Source: Erysipelotrichaceae bacterium (lineage in GTDB: Bacteria; Bacillota_I; Bacilli_A; Erysipelotrichales; Erysipelotrichaceae). From it: a DNA stretch of 34,960 nt. The first letter of the stretch is position 1, and each line of letters begins with the position of its first letter. A program made the translations under genes and the position numbers. Shown here in pieces: positions 8,712-17,260 of the stretch. A model generated the notes under the pieces. The model had not been told where the DNA came from and searched no databases. It saw only the letters and a program-made list of their open reading frames with translations. The stretch covers positions 1 to 34,960 of the forward strand of contig JAAWON010000014.1 in NCBI GenBank assembly GCA_022799495.1. The letters run 5' to 3'.

Positions 8712-10079
8712 TTATTCTTGTGGTTGGGCTTCTTGGAGCACAGCGTTTAACGTGATGCTTTTACGATCCCGCATGACGATGATTGTGATGGTATCGCCAA
8801 CCTGCTTTTCGGCAATGATTGCGGCGGCATCCGCAGATGATGTAATTTCATTGCCATCAATGGAAACGATGCGATCTTTCACTTGGATACCGGCTTGGGA
8901 AGCTGCGGAATGATCGTTCACTTTTGCGACATATACGCCCATCTCCGAAACTCCGGCTTGGAATGCAGATAACTCATCACTGATGGTTACCATGGATACA
9001 CCAAGCTGAGGCCTGCCGGTCACATAACCGCTGGCAATCAAAGATTCAATGATTGGTTTGGCAGTATCAATGGGAATCGCAAAGCCTAATCCCTCTACTG
9101 AAGTTCCTGATGATTTGGCATTGACGATGCCAACCAGTTCGCCGGCGCTGTTAAATAATCCGCCGCCACTGTTTCCTTTATTGATCGCTGTGTCTGTCTG
9201 TAAAAGCGTCATCGTCTGCCCATCAATCGTAATTTCTCGATCCAGTGCACTGATGATGCCGCGCGTTACCGTGCCGCCCAATTCACCTAAAGGATTGCCG
9301 ATAGCGATGGCTTCATCGCCGACCGAAAGGGCATCGGATGAACCGAATAAGGCAGGAATGAGACCTTCTGCGTCGATTTTCAACACAGCCAGATCGCTCA
9401 TACTGTCCTTACCGATTAGTTTTGCGTCATAAGTAGATCCATCTTTGGTGCGCACTGTGATTTTATTGGCGCCGTCTATGACATGATGATTGGTCACAAT
9501 ATAGCCATCTTTAGAAATGATGACACCACTACCTGCGCCGGTTGTGACCATCTGTTGAAAATAACTGTCTTTGGCGGCAGTCTCTGTTGTAATTTCTACG
9601 ACGCTTTGTTCGGTATTGGCAACGACATCTTTCACTGACATTTGTGTGATCGCATTACCATCCTGATCCTTTTGCGTAACGCTTTGATAAATGACAGCAC
9701 TTTGATTGTGCGCAAAGAACTGATTGCCTAGCCAATAACCACCCAAACCACCGATCCCCCCCAATAAGAAACTGCCCGCCAATATTCCCGCGACGCCACG
9801 CTTACTTCTTTTCGCCTTTGGCTGATATTGTACAGATGCATCCGTATGGTGGATAGACTGCGCTGTTTCCTCACAAAGTGAAGCGGCGTTCTCCTCATCC
9901 TTACATTCACTACATTCACTTTGTGCAAAAGCATTCTGGCTTTCATTTGTTTCTGTTTGTTCCATTGGTTCTGCCCCTTTGCCCACTTGGGCTGCGCCTT
10001 GATTCAGCGTTCCGTTTTCAGGCAATGAAGTCATTTCCTGTTCCTGTGATAGGATCTCTTGGTCTTTGTTTTCCATCAT
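8712..10079 (-). CDS. HtrA/DegP-type membrane-anchored serine protease
   Basis: The start is the ATG at 10079 (455 residues): GGAGGT at 10086-10091 sits 6 bases away, while the frame extends further upstream without a ribosome site. Domains are an acidic, Gln/Glu-rich cytoplasmic N-terminus of ~85 residues, a single Gly-rich transmembrane helix, a trypsin-like domain with catalytic triad His (TNHHVID), Asp (SDLAVLKI) and Ser (GNSGGGLF), and one C-terminal PDZ domain. It degrades or refolds damaged exported proteins outside the membrane. A TATAAT lies upstream on the minus strand (10108-10113), with a weak -35 (TTTTTC, 10130-10135). It is monocistronic and normal in length for Gram-positive HtrA. 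Confidence 0.92.
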   Translation of the reverse strand: MMENKDQEILSQEQEMTSLPENGTLNQGAAQVGKGAEPMEQTETNESQNAFAQSECSECKDEENAASLCEETAQSIHHTDASVQYQPKAKRSKRGVAGILAGSFLLGGIGGLGGYWLGNQFFAHNQSAVIYQSVTQKDQDGNAITQMSVKDVVANTEQSVVEITTETAAKDSYFQQMVTTGAGSGVIISKDGYIVTNHHVIDGANKITVRTKDGSTYDAKLIGKDSMSDLAVLKIDAEGLIPALFGSSDALSVGDEAIAIGNPLGELGGTVTRGIISALDREITIDGQTMTLLQTDTAINKGNSGGGLFNSAGELVGIVNAKSSGTSVEGLGFAIPIDTAKPIIESLIASGYVTGRPQLGVSMVTISDELSAFQAGVSEMGVYVAKVNDHSAASQAGIQVKDRIVSIDGNEITSSADAAAIIAEKQVGDTITIIVMRDRKSITLNAVLQEAQPQE

Positions 10080-10107
10080 CAGAAAACCTCCTTTTTGATT
10101 TGGCATT

Positions 10108-10135
10108 ATTATATGCATAGTTTCCCGCAGAAAAA
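10108..10135 (-). promoter_or_regulatory. Possible htrA promoter
   Basis: TATAAT reads on the minus strand at 10108-10113, 28 bases upstream of the start codon, with TTTTTC 16 bases further upstream as a poor -35. I saw no CssR-like repeat. Confidence 0.4.
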
Positions 10136-10327
10136 TACAAAAATCATGTGAAATCATCGAAAATCAAGGGGTTATAAATCGGCAATTATGTGATAATGCG
10201 GCGAAATTATAAATATAGCTTACGATTTAACAATCAGTAGGGGATACATGGAAACAGAAGCGTAAGGAACAATCAGGAAACAACGAAATGCAATCCTTGG
10301 ATTTTCGATACATAGTACGCCAATTCG

Positions 10328-10336
10328 TGATATAAT
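10328..10336 (+). promoter_or_regulatory. Extended -10 promoter of the pyrophosphatase gene
   Basis: TG-A-TATAAT spans 10328-10336, 35 bases upstream of the ATG. No -35 of quality is seen at the correct distance. Confidence 0.6.
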
Positions 10337-10371
10337 AAAAAAGAATGAGACGAGAGTCTACAGGAGGATAT

Positions 10372-12009
10372 ATGAAGGTAAGCGATATGATTTATATCAC
10401 GGGACATAAGCATCCCGACAGCGATTCGATAGTATCGGCAATCGCTTATGCACAATTAAAAAATCGACAGGGTGAAGCAGCGAGTGCCTGCCGCCTTGGT
10501 GAATGCAACGACGAGACGAAATATTTGCTCAAGCGCTTTGGTTTTGAGGAACCGATGCTGTTTGAAGATGCACGGGCAACCTTGGCAGAGATTGAAATGG
10601 ACGATCCGATTACCATTTCACCGGAGGCAACCCTTCATGAGACATTATATCAGATGGATTGTTCCGGCAAGCGCTCGCTTGGTGTGGTCAATCGTAAAAA
10701 TCAATTGCTTGGCATGGTGACAAAATCAGATCTTGCGACGATTGGTTTAGGTGATACCGCTTTATCCATTCGTTTATTACGTGAAACACCCATTGCCAAT
10801 ATTGCCAAAACAATTAGCGGTCAACTTGTCTATGATGATCCTAACCTTCATTTCAATGGTAAGGTCAGCATCATCGCGATCGCAGAAACACGCTTAAAAA
10901 ACTATGATTTGAAGGATCGCCTTGTCATGGTAGGTGACGATACAGATGCGCAGTTGGCCGCAATTCGCAAGGGCGCAGGTGTATTGATCATCGTATGGGC
11001 AAGTGATGTGGAGAACGAAGTGATCGAGCAGGCAAAGCGAGCACACTGTCCGATTATCATTTCCGGTCATGGAACGATGAACACCTCGCGCTATCTGTTT
11101 TTTGCGCCACCGGTGAAATTGATCATGCAGAAGAAACTGATTTCATTCAATGCCAATGATTTGGTTCAAGATGCGGAAAAGAAAATGATGAAAACACGAT
11201 ATCGCAGTTATCCGGTTGTAGATGATGAGAATCGCATTCAAGGATATGTATCACGTTATCATATCTTGAACAGTCATAATAAAAAAGTGATACTCGTAGA
11301 TCACAATGAATATGCCCAATCTGTCAAAGGAATTGAGGATGCGGAACTATTAGAAGTCATTGATCATCATCGTATTGGTGATATCTTTACCAGTCGTCCG
11401 ATTAGTTTTCGCAATGAAATCATCGGTAGTACAGCGACGATCATTGCCAGTATGTTTATGGAAAATCAGATGCAGATTTCCAAAGAACTGGCCGGTTTAT
11501 TGTTGGGGGCAATTCTATCGGATACATTGAAGTTTCGCTCACCGACCGCTACATTGAAAGATCAGGGAGTGGCATCCGCATTGGCGAAGATTGCTGATCT
11601 GGACATTGATCAATTCGCCAAGGAACTATTTCAAGTTACGTCTAATCTGCGAGGAAAGACGATGCGTGAATTGATCCAGCAGGATATTAAGCGTTTTGAT
11701 ATTGATGATCATCCGGTTATGGTTTCACAAATTATCGCCCTTGAATTGGATGAAGTGAGAGATATCAAAACAGCACTGCGTGAGGAGATGGAACAAATCG
11801 TGAAAGAACGCGGTTTGGATTTACTTGTGGTCGCATTCACCAGTATTTTGGAGAATGGCTCGGTATTCTTTGGGGCAGGGGCTTGGCACTCAGTGGTCAA
11901 AGAGGCTTTCCCGTGGAAAGAAAACGATCCATTTACACTTCAGGAAGATATTCTCTCCCGCAAGAATCAAATCGTACCGATGCTGACAAGGGCCATCATC
12001 AATCATTAA
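10372..12009 (+). CDS. ppaC: Mn-dependent inorganic pyrophosphatase with CBS and DRTGG domains (family II)
   Basis: It hydrolyses pyrophosphate to phosphate in the cytoplasm, pulling biosynthetic reactions forward. The start is ATG 10372 behind AGGAGG (545 residues); an upstream in-frame codon at 10345 is not supported. Order: N-terminal DHH domain beginning with GHKHPDSDS (metal-binding His/Asp), a first CBS motif, a DRTGG-type insert, a second CBS motif, then the rest of DHH with VDHNE and IDHHRIGD, GAILSDTLKF, and a C-terminal DHHA2 domain. About 545 residues is the normal size of CBS-PPases, which are inhibited or activated by adenine nucleotides bound to the CBS pair. It has its own extended -10 promoter. 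Confidence 0.93.
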   Translation: MKVSDMIYITGHKHPDSDSIVSAIAYAQLKNRQGEAASACRLGECNDETKYLLKRFGFEEPMLFEDARATLAEIEMDDPITISPEATLHETLYQMDCSGKRSLGVVNRKNQLLGMVTKSDLATIGLGDTALSIRLLRETPIANIAKTISGQLVYDDPNLHFNGKVSIIAIAETRLKNYDLKDRLVMVGDDTDAQLAAIRKGAGVLIIVWASDVENEVIEQAKRAHCPIIISGHGTMNTSRYLFFAPPVKLIMQKKLISFNANDLVQDAEKKMMKTRYRSYPVVDDENRIQGYVSRYHILNSHNKKVILVDHNEYAQSVKGIEDAELLEVIDHHRIGDIFTSRPISFRNEIIGSTATIIASMFMENQMQISKELAGLLLGAILSDTLKFRSPTATLKDQGVASALAKIADLDIDQFAKELFQVTSNLRGKTMRELIQQDIKRFDIDDHPVMVSQIIALELDEVRDIKTALREEMEQIVKERGLDLLVVAFTSILENGSVFFGAGAWHSVVKEAFPWKENDPFTLQEDILSRKNQIVPMLTRAIINH

Positions 12010-12040
12010 GGTGGTATGAATCGCAATCTAAAGCAATCTT

Positions 12041-12067
12041 TTGGCATCAAGATTGATGCTGTATAAT
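12041..12067 (+). promoter_or_regulatory. Promoter with an internal dyad upstream of the broken HAD gene
   Basis: TATAAT at 12062-12067 follows TTGGCA at 12041-12046 with a short 15-base spacer. The spacer region contains a perfect inverted repeat, GCATCAA (12044-12050) and TTGATGC (12053-12059), which could be an operator or a small hairpin for the end of the pyrophosphatase mRNA; no T run follows directly. Confidence 0.45.
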
Positions 12068-12091
12068 ATTTTTGCTTAGGAGGAAATTAGA

Positions 12092-12510
12092 ATGAAATTT
12101 CGCATGATTGTGTGTGATTTGGATCATACGCTGCTCCATAGTGATCAATCCATATCCGCAGAAACTTGTGCAGTATTTGAAGAATTTGTAAAACGTGGTG
12201 TGCGTATATGTATTGCCAGTGGTCGTGGCTTAGCCCGCATCAAGGATTATGCTCAGCGCATCCAAGCCGTATAGCGAATAAAGGTGAGGCAGTCCGCATT
12301 TTATGTGCTCGCTATGGAATCGCACGCGATGAAGTCGTGGCATTTGGTGATGATTATAATGATTTTGAACTAATGGAATATGCAGGTTGTTCCATAGCAG
12401 TCGCAAATGCCACTGCGGCTTGTAAAGAAAAGGCTGACGATATGTGCGCTACGAATGATGAGGATGGTGTTGCGCAATGGTTGAAGGCACATCAGAATGA
12501 ATTCATATAA
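12092..12510 (+). pseudogene. Cof-type HAD hydrolase, inactivated by internal deletion and frameshift
   Basis: The first 60 codons (from ATG 12092, with a good AGGAGG) encode the start of a Cof-type HAD phosphatase: DLDHTLL (nucleophile motif I) and IASGRG (motif II), then a stop at 12272-12274. The rest resumes in another frame just after, as NKGEAV, then the motif IV segment AFGDDYNDFELM and the usual C-terminal GVAQWL. A normal member has about 260-270 residues; here the middle ~120 residues, containing the whole cap domain and the motif III Lys, are missing and the frame is shifted. The protein cannot be functional as a phosphatase. The deletion lies around 12262-12285. Sugar-phosphate hydrolysis is the usual family role. 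Confidence 0.85.
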
Positions 12511-12611
12511 TGGAAAGATGTGATGCAAGAGAATCTTTAAACCAAACTACCACTTATGTATGCCCCCTTGCCAACCTAAGGAGAACCACTACCTAAGCAA
12601 ATCTAAAAATG

Positions 12612-12656
12612 AGCATTCGCATTCTTTATCTTTATCTATTTGCAAATGCTTTTTTA
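12612..12656. terminator. Bidirectional terminator between the HAD pseudogene and glnN
   Basis: AGCATTCGCA (12612-12621) pairs with TGCAAATGCT (12641-12650) with one mismatch. T6 follows on the plus strand and an A-rich run lies on the left for the minus strand, serving both convergent genes. Confidence 0.7.
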
Positions 12657-12710
12657 TTGTATTTAAAACATAAATAGACCAAATTGAAACATAAAGAAAC
12701 ATCAACCGGA

Positions 12711-14801
12711 CTAACTCAAAGAGGTGAATAATTGTTCGTAGGTTGGTAATGGGTAATGCTGGGCTGAGATGCTATCCTCTATCGCATCTAAAACAGTGCG
12801 CAACTGTTTCATTTGCGGTACTACCTGTGCATTCATGTACAATGCTTTTTCCTTTGTCGTCTGACAGTGGCTGCGCTGATGCAGGATATCCTTACAAGTG
12901 TGATATTCCTGATCCAAACGATCCAATAAAGTACAGAGCGCTTGTAGTTTCCGCTCATAAAAGGCGGGCGCATCTTGCAGGGAATTACGGGCATCACTGT
13001 ATAATTTAATCTCTTGAACCAACGCCGGTAAAATGACTTTTTTTGCCTGTTCCAATAAAACCATTGCTTCACATTTGATTGCTTTTATCACTTCATCATA
13101 CAAAATGTTTACTCTGGCACGTAGTTCATTTTCATGGTACACCTCATTGCGCTCAAACAGTTTGATTGCTTTGTCAGCGATCAATGCGTCAATGGAATCC
13201 ACGTAACAGCGAATATTGGGGAGGCCACGCTTTTGTGCTTCCTGCAGCCATTCCTCACTATATCCATCTTTGGAAAAGAGAATACGTTTATGCTCTTTTA
13301 AAATACGCTGACAAATAAGCAGAGCTTGATTGCGAATATCTTCTATGTATTTAAAGGATGCGAGTTCATCGGCTATTTCACGCAGTGTATCAGCCATGAT
13401 CGTATTTAAGACAATATTGGTCGTTGCGGCAGATAACGAGGATCCCACCATGCGAAATTCAAATTTATTGCCCGTAAAGGCGAAAGGGGAAGTGCGGTTA
13501 CGATCACTGGTATCTTTAGGGACATAGGCGAGATTGCCAATCGCAAACGGGCGGTCGCTTACTTTGATATGCAGTTCATCACCGCTTTCTAATCGCTCCA
13601 ATATCTCCTCTAAATAAGAACCCATGCATATACTGATAATGGCAGGGGGAGCTTCATTGGCCCCAAGGCGATCATCATTGCTGTAACTGGAACTCGCCAT
13701 ACGTAATAATTCCGGATAGCGATCGACAGAGCGAATCATGGCGCAGATGAATAATAAAAAACGAATGTTCTCATGCGGTCGATCTCCCGGCTCCAGTAAA
13801 TTCTGACCGTCATCACTCACCAAAGACCAGTTATTGTGTTTACCGCTGCCATTGACATGTGCAAAGGGCTTTTCATTTAACAGACAGGCAAGTTGATGGC
13901 GATCTGCGCATTTCTTTAAGGTATCCATAATAATCTGATTTTGATCGACAGCGATGTTGGCATCCGCATATAGTGGGGCGATTTCAAATTGGCAAGGGGC
14001 TGCCTCATTGTGCTCGGTTTTCGCATAGATACCCAAACGCCAAAGTTCCACATCGACATCACGCATAAATGCGGATACACGAGCGGGAATTGCGCCAAAG
14101 TAATGCTTGGAGATACCCTCACCTTTCGCTGACATAACCCCAAACAGCGTTCTGCCGGTATGCATCAAATCCATGCGTTGCCGATATAACTGCTTATCTA
14201 CTAAAAAATACTCCTGTTCTAAGCCCACCATCGGCATCACTTGCTTAATATCTTTTTCCTTAAAGGTATTGACAATACGGGTTGCCTGTTTGGACAATGC
14301 CTCAATGGATTTTAAGAGCGGTGCTTTCTTATCCAGCGTTTCACCGTTATAGGATACAAAGATCGTCGGTATACACAACACATGATCACGCAAAAATGCC
14401 GGTGATGTGCAATCCCAATATGTATAGCCACGCGCTTCAAAAGTGGCACGTAACCCACCGCTGGGAAAACTGGAGGCATCTCCTTCGCCTTTGATCAAGC
14501 TTTTTCCACTGAAACGAGAAATCGGCTGGCCATATTCACCCGGTTCAATAAAACTATCCAGTTTTTGTGCAGTGGAACCTGTCATTGGCTGAAACCAATG
14601 GGTGAAATGCGTCGCTCCCTGTGCCATTGCCCATGTTTTCATCGCATGCGCAATCGCATCGGCAGTTCCTTGATCCAGCGCATCTTCCTTGCGCGCTGCC
14701 GTTTTCCATTTTGCATAGACCGGATGGGGCAACTCTTCTTTCATTACACGTTCATCAAATAAATGAATACCAAATTCTTCAAAGGGATGTTTTGGGTCCA
14801 T
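12711..14801 (-). CDS. glnN: Type III glutamine synthetase
   Basis: The 696-residue enzyme makes glutamine from glutamate, ammonia and ATP. Length and sequence fit the GSIII (GlnN) class, not the ~450-residue GSI. Visible family segments are the N-terminal THWFQPMTG, the QEYF and HNEAAPCQFE regions, and HVNGSGKHNNWS, which carries the conserved glutamate/ATP-site residues, then RTSPFAFTGNKFEFR. The long C-terminal helical region (~150 residues) is typical of GSIII dodecamers. GGAGGC at 14809-14814 precedes the ATG by 7 bases. It is monocistronic. GSIII is characteristic of Bacteroides, cyanobacteria and various gut Bacillota. No nitrogen-regulator site was recognised upstream. Confidence 0.95.
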   Translation of the reverse strand: MDPKHPFEEFGIHLFDERVMKEELPHPVYAKWKTAARKEDALDQGTADAIAHAMKTWAMAQGATHFTHWFQPMTGSTAQKLDSFIEPGEYGQPISRFSGKSLIKGEGDASSFPSGGLRATFEARGYTYWDCTSPAFLRDHVLCIPTIFVSYNGETLDKKAPLLKSIEALSKQATRIVNTFKEKDIKQVMPMVGLEQEYFLVDKQLYRQRMDLMHTGRTLFGVMSAKGEGISKHYFGAIPARVSAFMRDVDVELWRLGIYAKTEHNEAAPCQFEIAPLYADANIAVDQNQIIMDTLKKCADRHQLACLLNEKPFAHVNGSGKHNNWSLVSDDGQNLLEPGDRPHENIRFLLFICAMIRSVDRYPELLRMASSSYSNDDRLGANEAPPAIISICMGSYLEEILERLESGDELHIKVSDRPFAIGNLAYVPKDTSDRNRTSPFAFTGNKFEFRMVGSSLSAATTNIVLNTIMADTLREIADELASFKYIEDIRNQALLICQRILKEHKRILFSKDGYSEEWLQEAQKRGLPNIRCYVDSIDALIADKAIKLFERNEVYHENELRARVNILYDEVIKAIKCEAMVLLEQAKKVILPALVQEIKLYSDARNSLQDAPAFYERKLQALCTLLDRLDQEYHTCKDILHQRSHCQTTKEKALYMNAQVVPQMKQLRTVLDAIEDSISAQHYPLPTYEQLFTSLS

Positions 14802-15142
14802 AATCCTTGCCTCCGTTTTTCGGTATTTTACACCCTTTTACAAAAAAAGTATATAGTTTGTCGAATAAAAATGAGAATGATCGAATGAAGTTTATTTTTA
14901 ATGGCATATTTATGGAATAAATTCTTCTTTTAAGGCTAAAATAAGAAAATGAAAGAGCACGTTGTGATACGCTGATTGGATTCTGGTTTCCTTGCGATTG
15001 ATCCGCATTTCAATCAGTGATAAACTTCCTTTCTTTTTTCAAGACCAACTGGAAATGAATTGGAAATTTTTGTGCAAAAAGCGTGCAATTTTAACGGAAA
15101 CGCGATACAATAAAAGCGTAGAATGAAGGAGGTAAGGTTTCG
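14802..15142. other. 341-base divergent intergenic region
   Basis: This AT-rich spacer lies between divergent glnN and the rubredoxin-like gene. On the plus strand GTGCAA (15083-15088) and TACAAT (15106-15111), 17 bases apart, form a plausible promoter for the rubredoxin/rubrerythrin pair. On the minus strand TAAAAT and TATACT are present upstream of glnN, but no matched pair is convincing. Short direct repeats (TGGAAAT twice, GTGCAA twice) occur near 15050-15090. I see no open reading frame with a ribosome site, no RNA gene and no riboswitch I recognise. Confidence 0.5.
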
Positions 15143-15475
15143 ATGAAATTATGGAAGTGTCAGGTCTGCGGCTATATTGCGGAAGGTGAAACAGCACCAC
15201 AGCGCTGTGTAAAATGCGGTGTTGGATCCGATCGTTTTGAAGCCCTCAGCGAAGAAAGTGCAGCGAAGATTTATCGCAGTGATAAGACGAATGATCTTCA
15301 TGTGCAGTTGATTCGCTTGGCGATGAAATTGGATGAGGCAGCGAAAGCGGGAATTGAGGATAATTTGGATCCCGGCTGTGTCCATGTGTTTGAGGTGGCA
15401 AAACAATATGCATGGGAAATTAAACAGATGGCAAAGGCGGAATTAGCCGGTCATATCGCAAAAGGAAAGTACTAG
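15143..15475 (+). CDS. Rubredoxin-like iron protein with helical C-terminus
   Basis: The 110-residue protein starts with a rubredoxin-type knuckle pair, Cys6-x2-Cys9 and Cys22-x2-Cys25, a four-Cys iron site. After it comes a ~60-residue helical segment (residues ~48-108) with conserved-looking His and Cys (PGCVHVFEVAK) but no full diiron ferritin fold. GAAGGAGG precedes the ATG. It lies 12 bases upstream of rubrerythrin in the same operon, so it probably passes electrons to it in peroxide or oxygen detoxification. That role is inferred from context. Confidence 0.8.
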   Translation: MKLWKCQVCGYIAEGETAPQRCVKCGVGSDRFEALSEESAAKIYRSDKTNDLHVQLIRLAMKLDEAAKAGIEDNLDPGCVHVFEVAKQYAWEIKQMAKAELAGHIAKGKY

Positions 15476-15487
15476 GAGGAAAGAAAG

Positions 15488-16027
15488 ATGAATTTAAAAG
15501 GAACAAAGACAGAAAAGAATTTGATGGAAGCATTTGCGGGTGAATCGCAGGCACGTAATAAGTATACGTTCTATGCTTCAAAAGCAAAAAAAGAAGGATA
15601 TGTGCAGATTTCTCAGATCTTTGAAAAGACTGCGGCAAATGAAAAGGAACACGCAGAGCTTTGGTTTAAATTGCTTCATGGTGGCAGTGTTCCTACAACA
15701 ACTGACAACCTGAAGGATGCGGCTGCCGGTGAAAACTTCGAGTGGACGGATATGTATGCGCGTATGGCAAAGGAAGCGCGTGAGGAAGGTTTCAATGATA
15801 TTGCGGATACCATGGAAGGTGTCGCAGCGATTGAGGCAATGCATGAGAAGCGTTATGCGGCATTGTTATCAAACATTGAAGATGGTACGGTATTTGAAAA
15901 AGAGGAAGAAATCGTATGGGAATGCCTGAACTGCGGTCATTTGCATAAAGGCAAAGAGGCTCCGGAGGTTTGCCCTGTTTGTGAGCATGCCCAAGCGTAT
16001 TTCGCTGTCCATGAGGAAAACTATTAG
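15488..16027 (+). CDS. rbr: Rubrerythrin
   Basis: The 179-residue cytoplasmic non-heme iron peroxidase has an N-terminal ferritin-like four-helix domain with the diiron ligands in GESQARNKY, ANEKEHAELW, EEGFNDIAD and AAIEAMHEKRY. A C-terminal rubredoxin domain has CLNCG and CPVCEH. It reduces hydrogen peroxide in anaerobes and needs an electron donor, plausibly the rubredoxin-like protein just upstream. TAGGAGGAAAG provides the ribosome site. The order (ferritin domain first, rubredoxin last) is the classical rubrerythrin form, not reverse rubrerythrin. A strong terminator follows. Confidence 0.95.
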   Translation: MNLKGTKTEKNLMEAFAGESQARNKYTFYASKAKKEGYVQISQIFEKTAANEKEHAELWFKLLHGGSVPTTTDNLKDAAAGENFEWTDMYARMAKEAREEGFNDIADTMEGVAAIEAMHEKRYAALLSNIEDGTVFEKEEEIVWECLNCGHLHKGKEAPEVCPVCEHAQAYFAVHEENY

Positions 16028-16052
16028 GATTTGTTTGAATGTGAATAAAGAT

Positions 16053-16078
16053 CGTCTGCCTATGCAGGCGGTTTTTTT
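16053..16078 (+). terminator. Terminator after rubrerythrin
   Basis: CGTCTGC (16053-16059) pairs with GCAGGCG (16064-16070) around a 4-base loop with one G-T pair, followed by GTTTTTTT. Confidence 0.85.
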
Positions 16079-16178
16079 GTGACTGGTAAAACAAAGCATA
16101 CTCCTCATGATGTGTGCTGATATATACTGATTTATTAGAGATAAATAATGCTTTATATATCAACAGCGATTTCATCGT

Positions 16179-16207
16179 TTGCTTAAATTTGGGATCCATA
16201 TTATAAT
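16179..16207 (+). promoter_or_regulatory. Promoter of the leader ORF/deacetylase unit
   Basis: TTGCTT (16179-16184) and TATAAT (16202-16207) are 17 bases apart. The first start codon downstream is the leader ORF at 16245. Confidence 0.65.
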
Positions 16208-16244
16208 GATTGTGGATATTCAAAAGTCAAAGGAGCGGGAATCT

Positions 16245-16307
16245 ATGCGGATAAAAAGGGTAATATGGGCGAGTAAGCGAGTACTTCTTGTCAATCAAAT
16301 GCGATGA
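16245..16307 (+). CDS. Short leader ORF translationally coupled to the deacetylase
   Basis: An AGGAG site (16231-16235) stands 9 bases before ATG 16245, which opens a 20-codon frame. The peptide is basic and hydrophobic (starts MRIKRVIW, ends VNQMR). Its TGA stop at 16305-16307 overlaps the ATG 16304 of the deacetylase in the four-base form ATGA. The downstream gene has no ribosome site of its own, so it is probably translated by termination-reinitiation from this leader. No composition typical of an amino-acid attenuator or antibiotic-stall peptide is seen. It could be a relic of a longer N-terminus, but the signals are intact. Confidence 0.55.
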   Translation: MRIKRVIWASKRVLLVNQMR

Positions 16308-17119
16308 TGAACAGATGTATCAAGCGATTTCATCATCAAAAAGAAATCAGCCTGTTGGTGAATGGCACTTTGATCCTGCTTTATCTATTTTATTTAATCG
16401 CACAATGGAGAATGCAGCCTAAAGAAGAAGGGATTGCCGTATTGGGATTTCATCAGGTTGTCAGCGATCAAGAAAAGCAAAACGATCCCTATAATTTGTG
16501 GATTGACAGTGAGCGATCGTTTCGTGAAAAAATTGCCTATCTCTATGCGCAAGGGTATGAGACATGGAGTTTGGAAGAACTGTATGAATGGCGAATGGGG
16601 CGTAAAACGAAACCGGCAAAGGTGGTCGTTCTGACATTTGATGATGGATATGCGTCGAGTGCTTCGCTCATTGCGGATATCCTTCGTGAGTATCATTATT
16701 GCGGTTCTGTATTTGTCATCGGTTCAATGATAGCTGATGCAAATGATGAGCCATCTTCGCAATTCTTGCATGAATCGGATATGCAGGATCAAAGTGTTAT
16801 GCGCTATTATTCCCATACATTTGCGCTACACGATAAACAAGGGGATGAATATGTCGTAGATATGTTATCCTATGAAGAATTACAGCGTGATTTCACAGCG
16901 CAAAGGGACGTGGTGGATTGTAATTTTGTCGCATATCCATATGGACATTATAATGATAATATGTTGAAACTGATGGCAGAGAATGATGTATGGATGGCAT
17001 TCGGTTATCATGAAAACCGTAAAATGCGCCGTGATGAACCGATTTATCGCATTCCTCGCTTTTCGATCAATGCGGCAACGGGAATGGACAGTTTTCGTGC
17101 AATGCTACAAGAACGATAG
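16304..17119 (+). CDS. Membrane-anchored polysaccharide deacetylase (NodB domain)
   Basis: The 271-residue protein has one N-terminal transmembrane segment (residues ~15-34) and then a NodB-type carbohydrate esterase 4 domain: HQVV, TFDDGYAS with the catalytic/metal Asp pair, and the metal-binding pair in SHTFALH. YPYGHY and IPRFSIN are later family motifs. It probably removes N-acetyl groups from an envelope polysaccharide outside the membrane, but substrate cannot be told from sequence. The start at 16304 (or 16307) is forced by an in-frame stop at 16274-16276 and lacks its own ribosome site; it overlaps the leader ORF stop. Terminator follows. Confidence 0.85.
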   Translation: MMNRCIKRFHHQKEISLLVNGTLILLYLFYLIAQWRMQPKEEGIAVLGFHQVVSDQEKQNDPYNLWIDSERSFREKIAYLYAQGYETWSLEELYEWRMGRKTKPAKVVVLTFDDGYASSASLIADILREYHYCGSVFVIGSMIADANDEPSSQFLHESDMQDQSVMRYYSHTFALHDKQGDEYVVDMLSYEELQRDFTAQRDVVDCNFVAYPYGHYNDNMLKLMAENDVWMAFGYHENRKMRRDEPIYRIPRFSINAATGMDSFRAMLQER

Positions 17120-17127
17120 TTAAAAGA

Positions 17128-17158
17128 GTGATCCTGATCATAAGGGATTGCTTTTTTT
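17128..17158 (+). terminator. Terminator after the deacetylase
   Basis: GTGATCCT (17128-17135) pairs with AGGGATTGC region (17144-17151) with wobble pairs, followed by seven T residues. Confidence 0.65.
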
Positions 17159-17166
17159 ATGAATTT

Positions 17167-17190
17167 GGCTAAAAATCCCTTGGTTTAGCC
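17167..17190 (+). repeat. Inverted repeat upstream of the Cys-rich gene
   Basis: GGCTAAA (17167-17173) and TTTAGCC (17184-17190) are perfect complements with a 10-base loop. There is no T run, so it is not an obvious terminator; it may be an operator or mRNA leader hairpin for the gene at 17261. Confidence 0.4.
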
Positions 17191-17260
17191 TAGGAGCACT
17201 TAGGGAATGCGCATACGATACATTGAGATGATTAAGTCTCATGAAAAGGAGGAAAGATTT

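Noticed and set aside
16028-16244. Possible riboswitch in the long leader before the deacetylase
   Set aside because: Most of this stretch is terminator and promoter; only ~30 bases lie between -10 and the leader ORF, too short for a riboswitch.
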